Source: Ketogulonicigenium vulgare WSH-001 (lineage in GTDB: Bacteria > Pseudomonadota > Alphaproteobacteria > Rhodobacterales > Rhodobacteraceae). Taken from it: a stretch of 64,000 nt of DNA. The stretch is taken from contig NC_017386.1 in NCBI RefSeq assembly GCF_000223375.1, positions 1 through 64,000 of the forward strand, written 5' to 3'. The position numbers were made by a program, and so were the translations under genes. Positions 41,212 to 51,078 of the stretch are shown in pieces. The first letter of the stretch is position 1. Each line of letters starts with the position of its first letter. The notes beneath the pieces are model-generated. The model saw nothing but the letters and a program-made list of their open reading frames with translations, did no database searches and had not been told where the DNA came from.

Positions 41212-42183
41212 ATGAACTATGTCCGTCTTGGCGATAGCGGGCTGAAGGTTTCCCGGCTCTGCCTTGGGTGCATGACCTATGGTGATCCGGCCTGGCGGCC
41301 ATGGGTGCTGAAGGAAGACGAGGCCCGGCCGTTCATCCGCGATGCACTGGATGCTGGTATCAATTTTTTCGACACGGCCGATGTCTATTCCGGCGGCGAA
41401 AGCGAGCGGATCGTCGGCCGCGCCGTCAAGGACTTCGCACGGCGCGAAGACGTGGTGATCACCACCAAGGCGTTCTTCCCGATGAGCGACAAGCCGAACG
41501 ACCGTGGCCTGTCTCGCAAGCATATCCTTGCTAGCGTCGATGCCTCGCTGCACCGGCTGGGAACGGACTATATCGACCTGTTCGTGATCCATCGTTTTGA
41601 TCCGGAAACTCCCATCGCGGAAACGGCGGAAGCACTCGACGCCGTGGTGCGCGCCGGGAAGGTTCGCTATCTCGGCGCATCCTCCATGCACGCTTGGCAG
41701 TTCATGAAGCTGCTGGCCTTCCAGCGGCACAACGGTCTGGCGCGCTTCGTCTCCATGCAGAGCCAATATAATCTCATCACGCGCGAGGACGAGGAAGAGA
41801 TGATCCCCCTTTGCAGGGAAGAAGGGATCGGGCTGACGCCTTGGTCGCCGTTAGGCCGGGGTGTTCTGGCCGGCGCGCGCATCACCGGCACGCTCCGAGC
41901 TGATACCGACGAGCAGGTCCGCCAGTGGTATGACGGCCGCGGCGAGGTCAGCGAAACCGTTGCCACCGTGGAAACCGTTGCTGCGGCACGCGGCGTGGCG
42001 CCCGCGCGGATCGCGCTCGCATGGGTATTGGCCCGGCCGGGTATCACATCGCCCATCGTCGGCCTGTCCAAGTCGCATCATCTTTCCGACTCGCTCGGAG
42101 CACTTTCGTTGGATCTGTCAGGCGATGAAATGGCAGCGCTCGAAGCACCTTTGCGAAACCTTCAACATCCCCCGCGATGGTAG
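41212..42183 (+). CDS. Aldo-keto reductase (cargo)
   Basis: 323 residues. The AKR tetrad is visible: D54 and Y59 (NFFDTADVYSGG), K86 (VITTKAFF) and H127 (FVIHRFDP). NADP-binding region near GLSKSHH. Reduces an unknown aldehyde or ketone. Preceded by GGAGG. With the SDR and the propeller protein it looks like a small oxidoreductase cassette that a LysR regulator switches on, inserted between relaxase and traG. Confidence 0.9.
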   Translation: MNYVRLGDSGLKVSRLCLGCMTYGDPAWRPWVLKEDEARPFIRDALDAGINFFDTADVYSGGESERIVGRAVKDFARREDVVITTKAFFPMSDKPNDRGLSRKHILASVDASLHRLGTDYIDLFVIHRFDPETPIAETAEALDAVVRAGKVRYLGASSMHAWQFMKLLAFQRHNGLARFVSMQSQYNLITREDEEEMIPLCREEGIGLTPWSPLGRGVLAGARITGTLRADTDEQVRQWYDGRGEVSETVATVETVAAARGVAPARIALAWVLARPGITSPIVGLSKSHHLSDSLGALSLDLSGDEMAALEAPLRNLQHPPRW

Positions 42184-42255
42184 CGGATGCGCAGGCAGCG
42201 AAATAAGAGGCAAGACGTAGTAAGTAGGGACGCCGTTGTTGGCGGCCGAATCCCG

Positions 42256-43134
42256 ATGATTGCTTTGGTTCAAACACTTGCCGTTGCGGAATATCTCAGT
42301 TTCCACCGTGCCGCGCTGGCGCTCGGTACCAGCCAGTCCAGCGTCAGCGCCCGCATCAAGGCGCTGGAGACTGACCTCGGCATCACCCTTTTTGACCGCA
42401 ATACCCGCGGCGTACGCCTCACTGAAGCCGGGCGCCGCTTCGTCGATCAAGTCGATGACGCCATGGGCATCTTGGACCGGGCGGTCAAGACCGCCGGGAT
42501 GCAGGCGCGCGGAGAGGCAGGTGCGCTTCACATTGGCGTTCACGCTTTGACGCCTGACTGCTTCCTTGACCGCCTGCTGGGACGGTTCCGCAGTACGCGT
42601 CCGGGCGTCCTCCTGCACATCACAGAAGGAACGGCACGTGAAGCGCTGCTCATGGTGCGCGAAAGTCGGCTTGATCTCGCCTTTATGGCCTGCACCCAGG
42701 AAATCCCCGACCTGCAGTCCCGTGTCATCTGGCGTGACCGCTTAATGGTGGCATTATCGGCGGGGCACCCATTGGCAGCGCGCCAAGATGTAGAATGGCG
42801 GCAACTTGCGCAGGAAACCTTTCTCGTCCGCCATGGCGGCACTGGCCCGCAGGTTCATGACCTGATCGTGGCGCGCTCGGCCGGGAAATGGCTGACACCG
42901 ACAATACAGCGCGCCGATGTCGAACGGACTACACTGATGTCGATGATCGCAGCCGGGCATGGCATTTCGCTATTTGTCGAGGAAGGTACCACAGAAAACA
43001 CCGCAAACGTTGCTTTCCTCCCGATTCGCGACGAGCCTGGAACTATCGCATTTTCCGCAGTCTGGTCGCCACAAAACCGCGACCCCTCGCTCGTAGAACT
43101 GCTGGCTCTGGCATCAAAAATGAGCACCCCATAG
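42256..43134 (+). CDS. LysR-family regulator next to traG
   Basis: 292 residues from ATG 42256 (MIALVQTLAVAEYLSFHRAALALGTSQSSVSARIKALE), the usual start of this subgroup; an ATG at 42187 would add 23 basic residues. Substrate-binding domain follows. Relatives often stand between cargo and traG on these ICEs, so it may belong to the backbone rather than the oxidoreductase cassette. Target unknown. Confidence 0.8.
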   Translation: MIALVQTLAVAEYLSFHRAALALGTSQSSVSARIKALETDLGITLFDRNTRGVRLTEAGRRFVDQVDDAMGILDRAVKTAGMQARGEAGALHIGVHALTPDCFLDRLLGRFRSTRPGVLLHITEGTAREALLMVRESRLDLAFMACTQEIPDLQSRVIWRDRLMVALSAGHPLAARQDVEWRQLAQETFLVRHGGTGPQVHDLIVARSAGKWLTPTIQRADVERTTLMSMIAAGHGISLFVEEGTTENTANVAFLPIRDEPGTIAFSAVWSPQNRDPSLVELLALASKMSTP

Positions 43135-43274
43135 TCAAATCTGATTCACAACAGTCCACCGCGAACAGTGCCGGAATAGCGACGCCGTCACCCATCCGAT
43201 TCGCCGCCGATAGTATCCGGCAACCCCACGGTCGCGCATTTGTTGTTGCTTTGCGCATAATTGCCCATTCTCTG

Positions 43275-43305
43275 ATCGGCTCCGTCTCTTTTGCCGATTG
43301 GAGCC
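43275..43305 (+). promoter_or_regulatory. Two competing hairpins over the traG ribosome-binding site
   Basis: ATCGGC (43275-43280) can pair with GCCGAT (43293-43298), leaving GGAG free. Alternatively GGCTCC (43278-43283) pairs with GGAGCC (43300-43305) and hides it. The two share bases and exclude each other. Short stems, so chance is possible. Confidence 0.35.
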
Positions 43306-43308
43306 ACT

Positions 43309-45297
43309 ATGCGTGGAGGCCGGATACTCTGGGGCCAGATCATTGTCGTGTTCACCATCGTCGTGGTGATGGTCTGGGCTGCAACGCAATGGGTGGCTTT
43401 CCGGCTCGACTTCCAGCCCCAGCTCGGCAATCCTTGGTTCGATGTTGCGGGATGGCCGTTCTATTATCCACCGGCCTTCTTCTGGTGGTGGTTTTCTTAC
43501 GACGCCTATGCGCCGGGCATCTTTACCGAAGGCGCGTTCATCGCCACGTCCGGGGCAGTTCTTGCCATAGCCGCCGCCTTCCTAATGTCGATCATCAGGG
43601 CACGCGAAGCCCGCAATGTCGCCACCTACGGTTCGGCGCGATGGGCCGAGGATAGGGAGATCCATGCGGCCGGATTGCTCGGCCCGGATGGCGTCGTATT
43701 GGGGCGACATAGCAAGGATTATCTGCGTCATGACGGCCCAGAGCATGTGCTGTGCTTCGCGCCAACCCGATCCGGCAAGGGCGTGGGTCTTGTTGTGCCA
43801 ACGCTGCTGACCTGGCCGGGAAGCTGTATTGTACATGACATCAAGGGCGAGAACTGGAACCTGACAGCGGGATTCCGGTCCCGTCATGGCCGTGTCCTGC
43901 TGTTCGATCCGACCAATGTGCATTCGGCGGCTTACAACCCGCTTCTGGAAGTGCGGCAGGGGGAATGGGAAGTCCGCGATGTGCAGAACATCGCGGACAT
44001 TCTCGTTGATCCCGAAGGCAGCCTCGACAAACGCAACCATTGGGAAAAGACCTCGCACAGCCTGCTCGTCGGCGCGATACTGCATGTTCTATACGCCGGA
44101 AAGGAAAAGACACTGGCGGGTGTCGCCAATTTTCTGTCCGATCCACGCCGTCCGGTCGAGGCGACCTTACGCGCGATGATGGACACGCCGCATCTGGGCG
44201 AAGCCGGTGTGCATCCCGTCATTGCCTCATCTGCGCGGGAGCTTCTGAACAAATCAGAGAACGAACGCTCCGGCGTGCTTTCGACAGCCATGTCGTTTCT
44301 CGGTCTCTACCGAGATCCGGTTGTGGCCCGCGTGACGGCCCGGTGCGATTGGCGCATTGCTGATCTGGTCGGAGCAAAAGAGCCCATCAGCCTCTACCTC
44401 GTCGTACCGCCATCGGACATCAATCGCACCAAGCCGCTGATCCGCCTCATCCTCAATCAGGTCGGGCGGCGGCTGACCGAGGAACTGGAAACCTCCGGCA
44501 AGCGCCATCGCCTGCTGTTGATGCTGGACGAGTTCCCCGCGCTCGGGCGGCTGGATTTCTTTGAATCAGCACTCGCCTTCATGGCTGGTTACGGCCTGAA
44601 AGCCTTTCTGATCGCGCAGTCTCTCAACCAGATCGAGCGCGCCTATGGGCAGAACAATGCGATCCTCGACAACTGCCATGTGCGCGTTGCCTTTGCGGCC
44701 AATGACGAACGCACCGCCAAGCGGATCAGCGATGCGCTTGGCACGGCTACGGAAATGCGCGATTCCACGAACTATGCGGGCCATCGTCTCGCGCCATGGC
44801 TGGGGCATCTCATGGTGTCGCGGCAGGAAACGGCGCGGCCACTGCTGACGCCCGGCGAAATCATGCAGCTTCCACCCACCGACGAGATCGTCATGGTGGC
44901 GGGGGTGCCGCCGATCCGTGCGGCCAAGGCACGCTACTATGCTGATGCGCGGTTTCAGGAGCGGGTGATGTCGCCGCCCGATCTGCGCAAGCAGCCGGTG
45001 AACATCACCACATCGGCGCAGGACGACTGGACAAGCCGCGTTGTTGCGGCTGCGATCGGCAATGTCTCCGCCTCAGATACATCCGATGACGATCCGGCCA
45101 ATGCAGGTATCCGGCGTGAACCGGAACTGCCCGAGCATGAGGAAATCATCTCGCCACCTCCGCCACCATCGCAGGAGTTCGATTTCCTCGATGATGAGCC
45201 GGACGTCGATGCAGCCAAGGCCCGTGACATGCGCCAGCGTATGCGCATGGTGGCGCGGCAGGCGTCACTTGACCCAAATGACGGCATCGAGCTTTGA
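43309..45297 (+). CDS. traG: TraG/VirD4-type coupling protein
   Basis: 662 residues. Two N-terminal membrane segments (about 9-30 and 74-95), then the ATPase with Walker A APTRSGKG (151-158) and a Walker B-like LLLMLDEFPALG. It is a hexameric inner-membrane pump that links the relaxosome to the Trb pore. The ATG at 43309 has GGAG 5 nt upstream; an earlier ATG at 43291 would overlap that site. The C-terminal about 100 residues are acidic and Pro-rich. Confidence 0.95.
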   Translation: MRGGRILWGQIIVVFTIVVVMVWAATQWVAFRLDFQPQLGNPWFDVAGWPFYYPPAFFWWWFSYDAYAPGIFTEGAFIATSGAVLAIAAAFLMSIIRAREARNVATYGSARWAEDREIHAAGLLGPDGVVLGRHSKDYLRHDGPEHVLCFAPTRSGKGVGLVVPTLLTWPGSCIVHDIKGENWNLTAGFRSRHGRVLLFDPTNVHSAAYNPLLEVRQGEWEVRDVQNIADILVDPEGSLDKRNHWEKTSHSLLVGAILHVLYAGKEKTLAGVANFLSDPRRPVEATLRAMMDTPHLGEAGVHPVIASSARELLNKSENERSGVLSTAMSFLGLYRDPVVARVTARCDWRIADLVGAKEPISLYLVVPPSDINRTKPLIRLILNQVGRRLTEELETSGKRHRLLLMLDEFPALGRLDFFESALAFMAGYGLKAFLIAQSLNQIERAYGQNNAILDNCHVRVAFAANDERTAKRISDALGTATEMRDSTNYAGHRLAPWLGHLMVSRQETARPLLTPGEIMQLPPTDEIVMVAGVPPIRAAKARYYADARFQERVMSPPDLRKQPVNITTSAQDDWTSRVVAAAIGNVSASDTSDDDPANAGIRREPELPEHEEIISPPPPPSQEFDFLDDEPDVDAAKARDMRQRMRMVARQASLDPNDGIEL

Positions 45298-45311
45298 GAT
45301 CGGAGACAGGC

Positions 45312-45773
45312 ATGACGACGCGCACCCGCATGAATGTCTACTTCGATCCCGCTCTGCTGAAACAGGTGGAAGCGCTGGCCTTGCGCCGAAATGTCTCGAA
45401 ATCCGCCGTGATCGAGGCTGCTGTGGCATCCTTCATGTCAGGCGATACGACTGAACGGCTGGAAGCCGCCATGTCGCGCCGCCTGGACAAGCTTGGCCGT
45501 CAGTTCGACATGCTGGACGAGGATATTGCCGTGCTGGGCGAAACCCTCTCGCTATTTGTACAATTCTGGCTGACCCTCACGCCGCCGCTGCCAGACAGTG
45601 CAAAACAATCTGCGCGCATCAAAGGAAACGAGCGTTTCGAGGGATTCATGCAGTCCCTTGGTAAGCGCCTCGCCAACGGTGACAGGTTTCTCAAAGAAAT
45701 ATCGCACGACATGGCTGCGCTACACGACACCCCGCCGGGGGGTAAAACCGAAGGTGACGGCGATGGGATCTAG
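45312..45773 (+). CDS. CopG/RHH-family protein
   Basis: 153 residues. N-terminal ribbon-helix-helix (MTTRTRMNVYFDPALLKQVEALALRRNVSKSAVIEAAVASFM, residues 1-42 by position), then a helical region. Always found between traG and trbB in this ICE family; could be a relaxosome accessory factor or a regulator of trb. GGAG precedes the ATG. Confidence 0.8.
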   Translation: MTTRTRMNVYFDPALLKQVEALALRRNVSKSAVIEAAVASFMSGDTTERLEAAMSRRLDKLGRQFDMLDEDIAVLGETLSLFVQFWLTLTPPLPDSAKQSARIKGNERFEGFMQSLGKRLANGDRFLKEISHDMAALHDTPPGGKTEGDGDGI

Positions 45774-45867
45774 GATTGCAACCCGTCCTATTCACCGCCA
45801 GGCTCCGCCGATGGCCGCACGCGCGTAAACATCTGTTGTAACAGCCCAAAATCAGGTTCTTTTAATC

Positions 45868-45890
45868 GACCCCGATCCGGGGTCCGTCTT
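45868..45890 (+). terminator. Hairpin between the RHH gene and trbB
   Basis: GACCCCG (45868-45874), loop ATC, CGGGGTC (45878-45884), then CGTCTTTT. Could terminate or attenuate transcription ahead of trbB. No gene lies in 45774-45919. Confidence 0.5.
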
Positions 45891-45919
45891 TTGCGCGCCC
45901 CGTCATGAACGGGGCCGCC

Positions 45920-46912
45920 ATGACTGCATCACATCAAAAACCGGAAACGATTGCCCGTGGCGCGCGGATGCTGCGCACCGCGCTTGGGGCATCCATCGCC
46001 CGGTTTCTGGAAGATCCCGGTGTGGTCGAGGTGATGCTGAACCCGGATGGTCGTATCTGGGTGGATCGGCTTTCCGAAGGGTTGGCCGATACGGGGGAGA
46101 GGCTGTCCGCCGCCGATGGCGAGCGGATCGTGCGTCTCGTCGCCCATCATGTCGGGGCAGAGGTCCACGCCCGCAGCCCGCGTGTGTCGGCTGAGCTGCC
46201 CGAAACCGGCGAGCGGTTTGAGGGGCTTCTGCCGCCTGTCGTCGCCGCACCTGCCTTCGCTATCCGCAAACCAGCCGTGGCTGTGTTCACGCTTGACGAC
46301 TATGTCACCGCCGGGATCATGACCCGCCGTCAGGCCGAAGTGCTGCGCCTGAACGTCGCCACACGCGCCAACATCCTCGTCGCAGGCGGCACCTCCACCG
46401 GCAAAACAACACTGACCAACGCTTTGCTGGCCGAGGTGGCGAAGACCTCGGATCGCGTGGTTATCATTGAAGACACGCGCGAGCTGCAATGCGCCGCGCC
46501 CAATCTCGTGGCCATGCGAACCAAGGATGGCGTTGCCACGCTTTCTGATCTGGTGCGCTCATCCCTGCGCCTTCGCCCTGATCGCATTCCGGTCGGGGAG
46601 GTCCGCGGGTCCGAAGCCCTCGATCTGCTCAAAGCCTGGGGAACGGGACATCCCGGCGGCATCGGCACCATCCATGCCGGTTCCGGCATCGGTGCGCTGC
46701 GCCGCCTCGAACAGCTCATCCAGGAAGCCGTCATCACCGTCCCGCGCGCGCTGATCGCCGAGACCATCGACCTTGTTGCTGTCCTTGCCGGGCGCGGATC
46801 GTCGCGACGGCTGGTCGAACTCGCCCGCGTCGATGGGCTGGGACCGGACGGCGATTACGCCATCACACATCCCATCACTTTGGCAACCACCTCAAAAGGA
46901 GATCCTTCATGA
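45920..46912 (+). CDS. trbB: TrbB, secretion ATPase of the mating pore
   Basis: 330 residues from ATG 45920 (an ATG at 45905 is also in frame). VirB11-type ATPase: Walker A GGTSTGKT (156-163), [13 protein letters not shown], and a [14 protein letters not shown] motif. Hexameric motor at the cytoplasmic face that drives pilus assembly. Overlaps trbC by 4 bp. Confidence 0.95.
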   Translation: MTASHQKPETIARGARMLRTALGASIARFLEDPGVVEVMLNPDGRIWVDRLSEGLADTGERLSAADGERIVRLVAHHVGAEVHARSPRVSAELPETGERFEGLLPPVVAAPAFAIRKPAVAVFTLDDYVTAGIMTRRQAEVLRLNVATRANILVAGGTSTGKTTLTNALLAEVAKTSDRVVIIEDTRELQCAAPNLVAMRTKDGVATLSDLVRSSLRLRPDRIPVGEVRGSEALDLLKAWGTGHPGGIGTIHAGSGIGALRRLEQLIQEAVITVPRALIAETIDLVAVLAGRGSSRRLVELARVDGLGPDGDYAITHPITLATTSKGDPS

Positions 46913-47241
46913 TCCGCACGATTTCGCGCGGCTGCCGCATCATGGCAACCGCCGCCGCCGCTGTTTCCATCAGCCTGATGCTGGCGCCCGCCGCACACGC
47001 CTCCGGCTCCTCCATGCCGTGGGAGGCGCCGCTTCAGAGCATCCTTCAGTCGATCGAAGGGCCGGTCGCCAAGATCATTGCGGTAATCGTCATCATCGCC
47101 ACCGGCCTGGCGCTGGCCTTCGGCGATACCTCGGGCGGTTTCCGCCGCCTGATCCAGATCGTCTTCGGCCTCAGCATAGCCTTCGCCGCCAGCTCCTTCT
47201 TCCTGTCGTTCTTCTCGTTCGGCGGCGGGGCGCTCATCTGA
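46909..47241 (+). CDS. trbC: TrbC, pilin precursor
   Basis: 110 residues: long signal peptide ending about AHAS, then two hydrophobic helices (KIIAVIVIIATGLALAFG, IVFGLSIAFAASSFFLSFF). Likely matured by TraF. One-base overlap with trbD. Confidence 0.95.
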   Translation: MIRTISRGCRIMATAAAAVSISLMLAPAAHASGSSMPWEAPLQSILQSIEGPVAKIIAVIVIIATGLALAFGDTSGGFRRLIQIVFGLSIAFAASSFFLSFFSFGGGALI

Positions 47242-47522
47242 TGGCGGGCGGCCTCGAACAGCTCGACGCGGTGCCGGGATTTTCGATCCCGGTCCATCGG
47301 GCGCTGACCGAGCATATTCTGCTCGGCGGCGCACCGCGCTCCATCGCCATTGTCAACGGCACGCTGGCCGGGGCCGTCGGCCTCGGCCTTCGTCTCTGGC
47401 TGGTTGGCATCGCCATCTGGTCGGTCGGTCATTTCCTCGCGGTATGGGCAGCAAAACGCGACCCGCTCTTCGTCGAGGTCGGGCGCAGGCATCTGCGCAT
47501 CCCCGGTCATCTGTCGGTGTGA
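47241..47522 (+). CDS. trbD: TrbD, inner-membrane pore protein
   Basis: 93 residues, VirB3-like: GFSIPVHRALTEHILLGGAPRSIAIVNG then one or two membrane helices, ending in DPLFVEVGRRHL. The start ATG shares its first base with the trbC stop. Confidence 0.95.
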   Translation: MAGGLEQLDAVPGFSIPVHRALTEHILLGGAPRSIAIVNGTLAGAVGLGLRLWLVGIAIWSVGHFLAVWAAKRDPLFVEVGRRHLRIPGHLSV

Positions 47523-47532
47523 GGGCGCGCGC

Positions 47533-49983
47533 ATGATGAACTTCACCGAATATCGCCGCACCTCCGCTCGCCTTTCCGACTATCTGCCATGGGCAGCGCT
47601 GGTTGGCCCAGGCATTGTGCTGAACAAGGATGGCAGCTTCCAGAGGACCGCGAAGTTTCGCGGGCCGGATCTGGATTCTGCTGTCGCTGCCGAACTGGTT
47701 GCGGTCGCCGGTCGCATCAACAACGCCGTGCGCCGTCTGGGTTCTGGCTGGTCGATCTTCGTCGAGGCACAACGCTCCGAGGCCGCGACCTATCCCGACA
47801 GCAAGTTTCCAGATGCGGCCTCCGCACTGGTCGATGCGGAGCGCAAGGCCGGGTTCGAGGAAGCGGGCACACATTTCGTGTCGGGCTATTTCCTGACCTT
47901 CCTCTGGTTGCCGCCCGCCGAGGACGCCGCCCGTGCCGAAACATGGCTTTACGAGGGGCGCGAACAATCCGGCGTCAATCCGCATGAACTGCTGCGCGGC
48001 TTCATCGACCGCACTGACCGCGTGCTGGCGCTGCTCGACGGCTTCATGCCTGAATGCCGCTGGCTGGATGATGGTGGCACGCTGACCTATCTGCATGCTA
48101 CCATCTCGACCAACCGTCATCGTGTGCGCGTGCCCGAAGTGCCCATGCACCTCGATGCGCTGCTCGCCGATCAGCCCCTGACCGGCGGACTGGAGCCGCG
48201 CCTGGGCGATCAGCATCTGCGCGTCCTGACCATCATCGGTTTCCCGACCGCGACCACGCCTGGCCTGCTCGACGAGATGAACCGGCTCGCGTTCCCGTAT
48301 CGCTGGTCAACCCGCGCCATCCTGATGGACAAGACGGACGCGACCAAACTGCTCACCAAAATCCGCCGCCAGTGGTTTGCCAAGCGCAAATCCATCGCCG
48401 CGATCCTCAAGGAGGTGATGACCAACGAACAATCGGCGCTGGTGGACACCGATGCGTCCAACAAGGCGCTCGATGCCGACATGGCCTTGCAGGAGCTGGG
48501 CGCTGACGTCGCCGGCATGGCCTATGTCACAGCGACCGTCACCGTCTGGGACGCCGATCCGCGTATCGCTGACGAAAAGCTGCGTCTGGTCGAGAAGATC
48601 ATTCAGGGCCGCGATTTCACGGCCATGCCGGAAACCGTCAATGCCGTCGATGCCTGGCTCGGCTCGATCCCCGGACATGCCTACGCCAATGTCCGGCAGC
48701 CGCCAATCTCGACGCTTAACCTTGCCCACATGATCCCGCTATCGGCCGTGTGGGCGGGGCCGGAACGGAACGAACACCTCGGAGCGCCCCCCTTGCTGTA
48801 TGGCAAGACCGAAGGTTCGACGCCGTTCCGGCTTTCCCTTCATGTCAGTGACGTGGGCCATACTCTCGTCGTCGGCCCGACCGGCGCAGGCAAGTCTGTG
48901 TTGCTGGCGCTGATGGCGCTGCAATTCCGCCGCTATGAACGCAGTCAGATCTTCGCCTTCGATTTCGGGGGATCGATCCGGGCATCCGCGCTGGCCATGG
49001 GCGGCGACTGGCATGACCTCGGCGGCGGGTTGACCGAGGGATCGGAGGTTTCCGTCTCCCTGCAACCGCTCGCGCGGATCGATGATGCCTATGAGCGGTC
49101 ATGGGCCGCTGACTGGATCGCTGCAATCCTGATGCGCGAGGGCATGACCATCTCGCCGGAGGTGAAGGAGCATATCTGGACGGCGCTGACCTCGCTGGCA
49201 TCCGCACCTGTCGGCGAGCGCACGATCACCGGCCTTGCCGTGCTGTTGCAATCCAATGTTCTGAAACAGGCGCTGCGCCCCTATTGCATCGGTGGCGCCT
49301 ATGGCAGGTTGCTCGATGCCGAGGCCGAACATCTCGGCCACGCCGATGTGCAAGCCTTTGAAATCGAGGGACTGGTGGGCACGGGCGCTGCGCCGGCCGT
49401 GCTGGCCTATCTGTTTCATCGGATCGGCGACAGGCTCGACGGTCGCCCAACCCTCCTCATCATCGACGAGGGCTGGCTGGCGCTGGATGACGAGGGGTTC
49501 GCCAACCAGCTGCGCGAATGGCTGAAGACGCTCAGAAAGAAGAACGCTTCCGTCATCTTCGCAACGCAGTCGCTCTCGGACATTGACGGCAGCAATATCG
49601 CGCCCGCCATCATAGAAAGCTGCCCGACACGGCTGCTCCTGCCGAACGAACGGGCCATCGAGCCGCAGATCACTGCGATCTATCGGCGGTTCGGGCTGAA
49701 TGACCGGCAGATCGAGATCCTCGCGCGGGCAACGCCCAAGCGGGACTATTACTGCCAGTCGCGCCGCGGCAATCGCCTGTTCGAGCTGGGCCTGTCCGAA
49801 GTCGGCCTCGCGCTCTGCGCCGCATCATCCAAAACCGATCAGACCCGCATCGCCGATCTTGTCGCCGAACATGGGCAGGACGGTTTCCTCACCGCCTGGC
49901 TGCGCGAGCGCGGCGTCGAATGGGCGGCCGACCTGATCCCCGATCTCACCAATCTCATCCCCCCGACCGAAAAGGAGTCCTGA
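47533..49983 (+). CDS. trbE: TrbE, VirB4-type ATPase
   Basis: 816 residues, the normal length. Walker A GPTGAGKS (448-455), Walker B LLIIDEGWLALDDEGF, and FATQSLSDI. Largest pore ATPase, on the inner membrane. The ATG at 47533 (followed directly by another ATG) is 10 bp after trbD. Confidence 0.95.
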   Translation: MMNFTEYRRTSARLSDYLPWAALVGPGIVLNKDGSFQRTAKFRGPDLDSAVAAELVAVAGRINNAVRRLGSGWSIFVEAQRSEAATYPDSKFPDAASALVDAERKAGFEEAGTHFVSGYFLTFLWLPPAEDAARAETWLYEGREQSGVNPHELLRGFIDRTDRVLALLDGFMPECRWLDDGGTLTYLHATISTNRHRVRVPEVPMHLDALLADQPLTGGLEPRLGDQHLRVLTIIGFPTATTPGLLDEMNRLAFPYRWSTRAILMDKTDATKLLTKIRRQWFAKRKSIAAILKEVMTNEQSALVDTDASNKALDADMALQELGADVAGMAYVTATVTVWDADPRIADEKLRLVEKIIQGRDFTAMPETVNAVDAWLGSIPGHAYANVRQPPISTLNLAHMIPLSAVWAGPERNEHLGAPPLLYGKTEGSTPFRLSLHVSDVGHTLVVGPTGAGKSVLLALMALQFRRYERSQIFAFDFGGSIRASALAMGGDWHDLGGGLTEGSEVSVSLQPLARIDDAYERSWAADWIAAILMREGMTISPEVKEHIWTALTSLASAPVGERTITGLAVLLQSNVLKQALRPYCIGGAYGRLLDAEAEHLGHADVQAFEIEGLVGTGAAPAVLAYLFHRIGDRLDGRPTLLIIDEGWLALDDEGFANQLREWLKTLRKKNASVIFATQSLSDIDGSNIAPAIIESCPTRLLLPNERAIEPQITAIYRRFGLNDRQIEILARATPKRDYYCQSRRGNRLFELGLSEVGLALCAASSKTDQTRIADLVAEHGQDGFLTAWLRERGVEWAADLIPDLTNLIPPTEKES

Positions 49984-49985
49984 CC

Positions 49986-50768
49986 ATGACTATCCGTCTT
50001 TCCCGTTCGCGGGCCATGCTCATGGCGGCAACGTTGCTTGCCGCGCCACTGGCGCTCTCGCCCATGCTGACCAGCCCGGCCCACGCACAGTTCGGTTTCG
50101 GCCGCATCGTCTATGACCCGTCCAACTATGCGCAGAACCTGCTCACGGCCGCGCGCACGCTGGAGCAGATCAACAACCAGATCACCTCGCTTCAGAACGA
50201 AGCGCAGATTCTCATCAATCAGGCGCGCAACCTGACCAGCCTGCCATATTCCTCGCTCCAGACCTTACAGCAAAATGTGCAGCGCACGCAGCAGCTCTTG
50301 GGCCAGGCGCAGAACATCGCCTTCGACGTGCAGAAGGTCGATCAGATCTTCCAAACCCAATATGGCAACGTCTCGCTGTCCGCCACCGACGGACAGCTTG
50401 TCGCCGACGCGCGGTCGCGCTGGCAAAACACGGTTGGCGGCTTGCAGGATGCCATGCGCGTGCAGGCCGGCGTCGTAGGCAATATCGACACCAACCGCAC
50501 GCAGATGTCGGAACTTGTCGGCCAGAGCCAGAACGCCACCGGCGCGCTGCAAGCCACGCAGGCGGGCAATCAGCTTCTCGCCCTCCAGTCGCAGCAGCTT
50601 TCCGACCTGATCGCGCTGATGTCGGCCAATGGCCGCTCGGAGGCGCTGATCGAAGCCGAGCGCGCCACCGCCGCCGAACAGGGCCGCGTCCAGCGCGAGC
50701 GCTTCCTTACGCCGGGATCGGGCTACCAGCCCGGCAATGCCCGGATGTTCGGCAACGGCAACAACTGA
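49986..50768 (+). CDS. trbJ: TrbJ, VirB5-like pilus-tip/periplasmic protein
   Basis: 260 residues with a signal peptide ending AHA-Q (34/35), then a helical, Gln-rich body (LEQINNQITSLQNEAQILINQ). In RP4, TrbJ is needed for pilus assembly. Two bp after trbE, so coupled. Confidence 0.9.
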   Translation: MTIRLSRSRAMLMAATLLAAPLALSPMLTSPAHAQFGFGRIVYDPSNYAQNLLTAARTLEQINNQITSLQNEAQILINQARNLTSLPYSSLQTLQQNVQRTQQLLGQAQNIAFDVQKVDQIFQTQYGNVSLSATDGQLVADARSRWQNTVGGLQDAMRVQAGVVGNIDTNRTQMSELVGQSQNATGALQATQAGNQLLALQSQQLSDLIALMSANGRSEALIEAERATAAEQGRVQRERFLTPGSGYQPGNARMFGNGNN

Positions 50769-50787
50769 CCGGACAGGAGGGCGCGAC

Positions 50788-51075
50788 ATGGACGGCAAGA
50801 TGCTGGCACGACTGGGCGCGATCATATTCGTGGCTATCGCCATCACCGCCACGGTGATCGAACTGACCCGCAAGGATGAACCGGCGCAGCCCCGGCCGGC
50901 TCCGTCGCTTCAGCCCTCTGCCGATCCGCTGCGCCAGAGCCTGCGCCGTTGCCAGCAGTTAGGCGAGGCCGCCGTGAGTGATTCCCGTTGCCTCGCCACC
51001 TGGGCCGAGAACCGCGACCGCTTTCTCGGCCGAACGCCGGTGCCCGCCGCCTCGCATCAGAACGGGGGAGAGTGA
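50788..51075 (+). CDS. trbK: TrbK-alt, putative entry-exclusion protein
   Basis: 95 residues: one membrane segment (LARLGAIIFVAIAITATVIEL), Pro-rich linker, and two cysteines in a short periplasmic domain (RRCQQLG, DSRCLATWAENRDRFLG). It lacks the lipobox of classic TrbK and matches the alternative form. Would block redundant entry of the same element. Strong AGGAGG upstream. Confidence 0.8.
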   Translation: MDGKMLARLGAIIFVAIAITATVIELTRKDEPAQPRPAPSLQPSADPLRQSLRRCQQLGEAAVSDSRCLATWAENRDRFLGRTPVPAASHQNGGE

Positions 51076-51078
51076 ACC

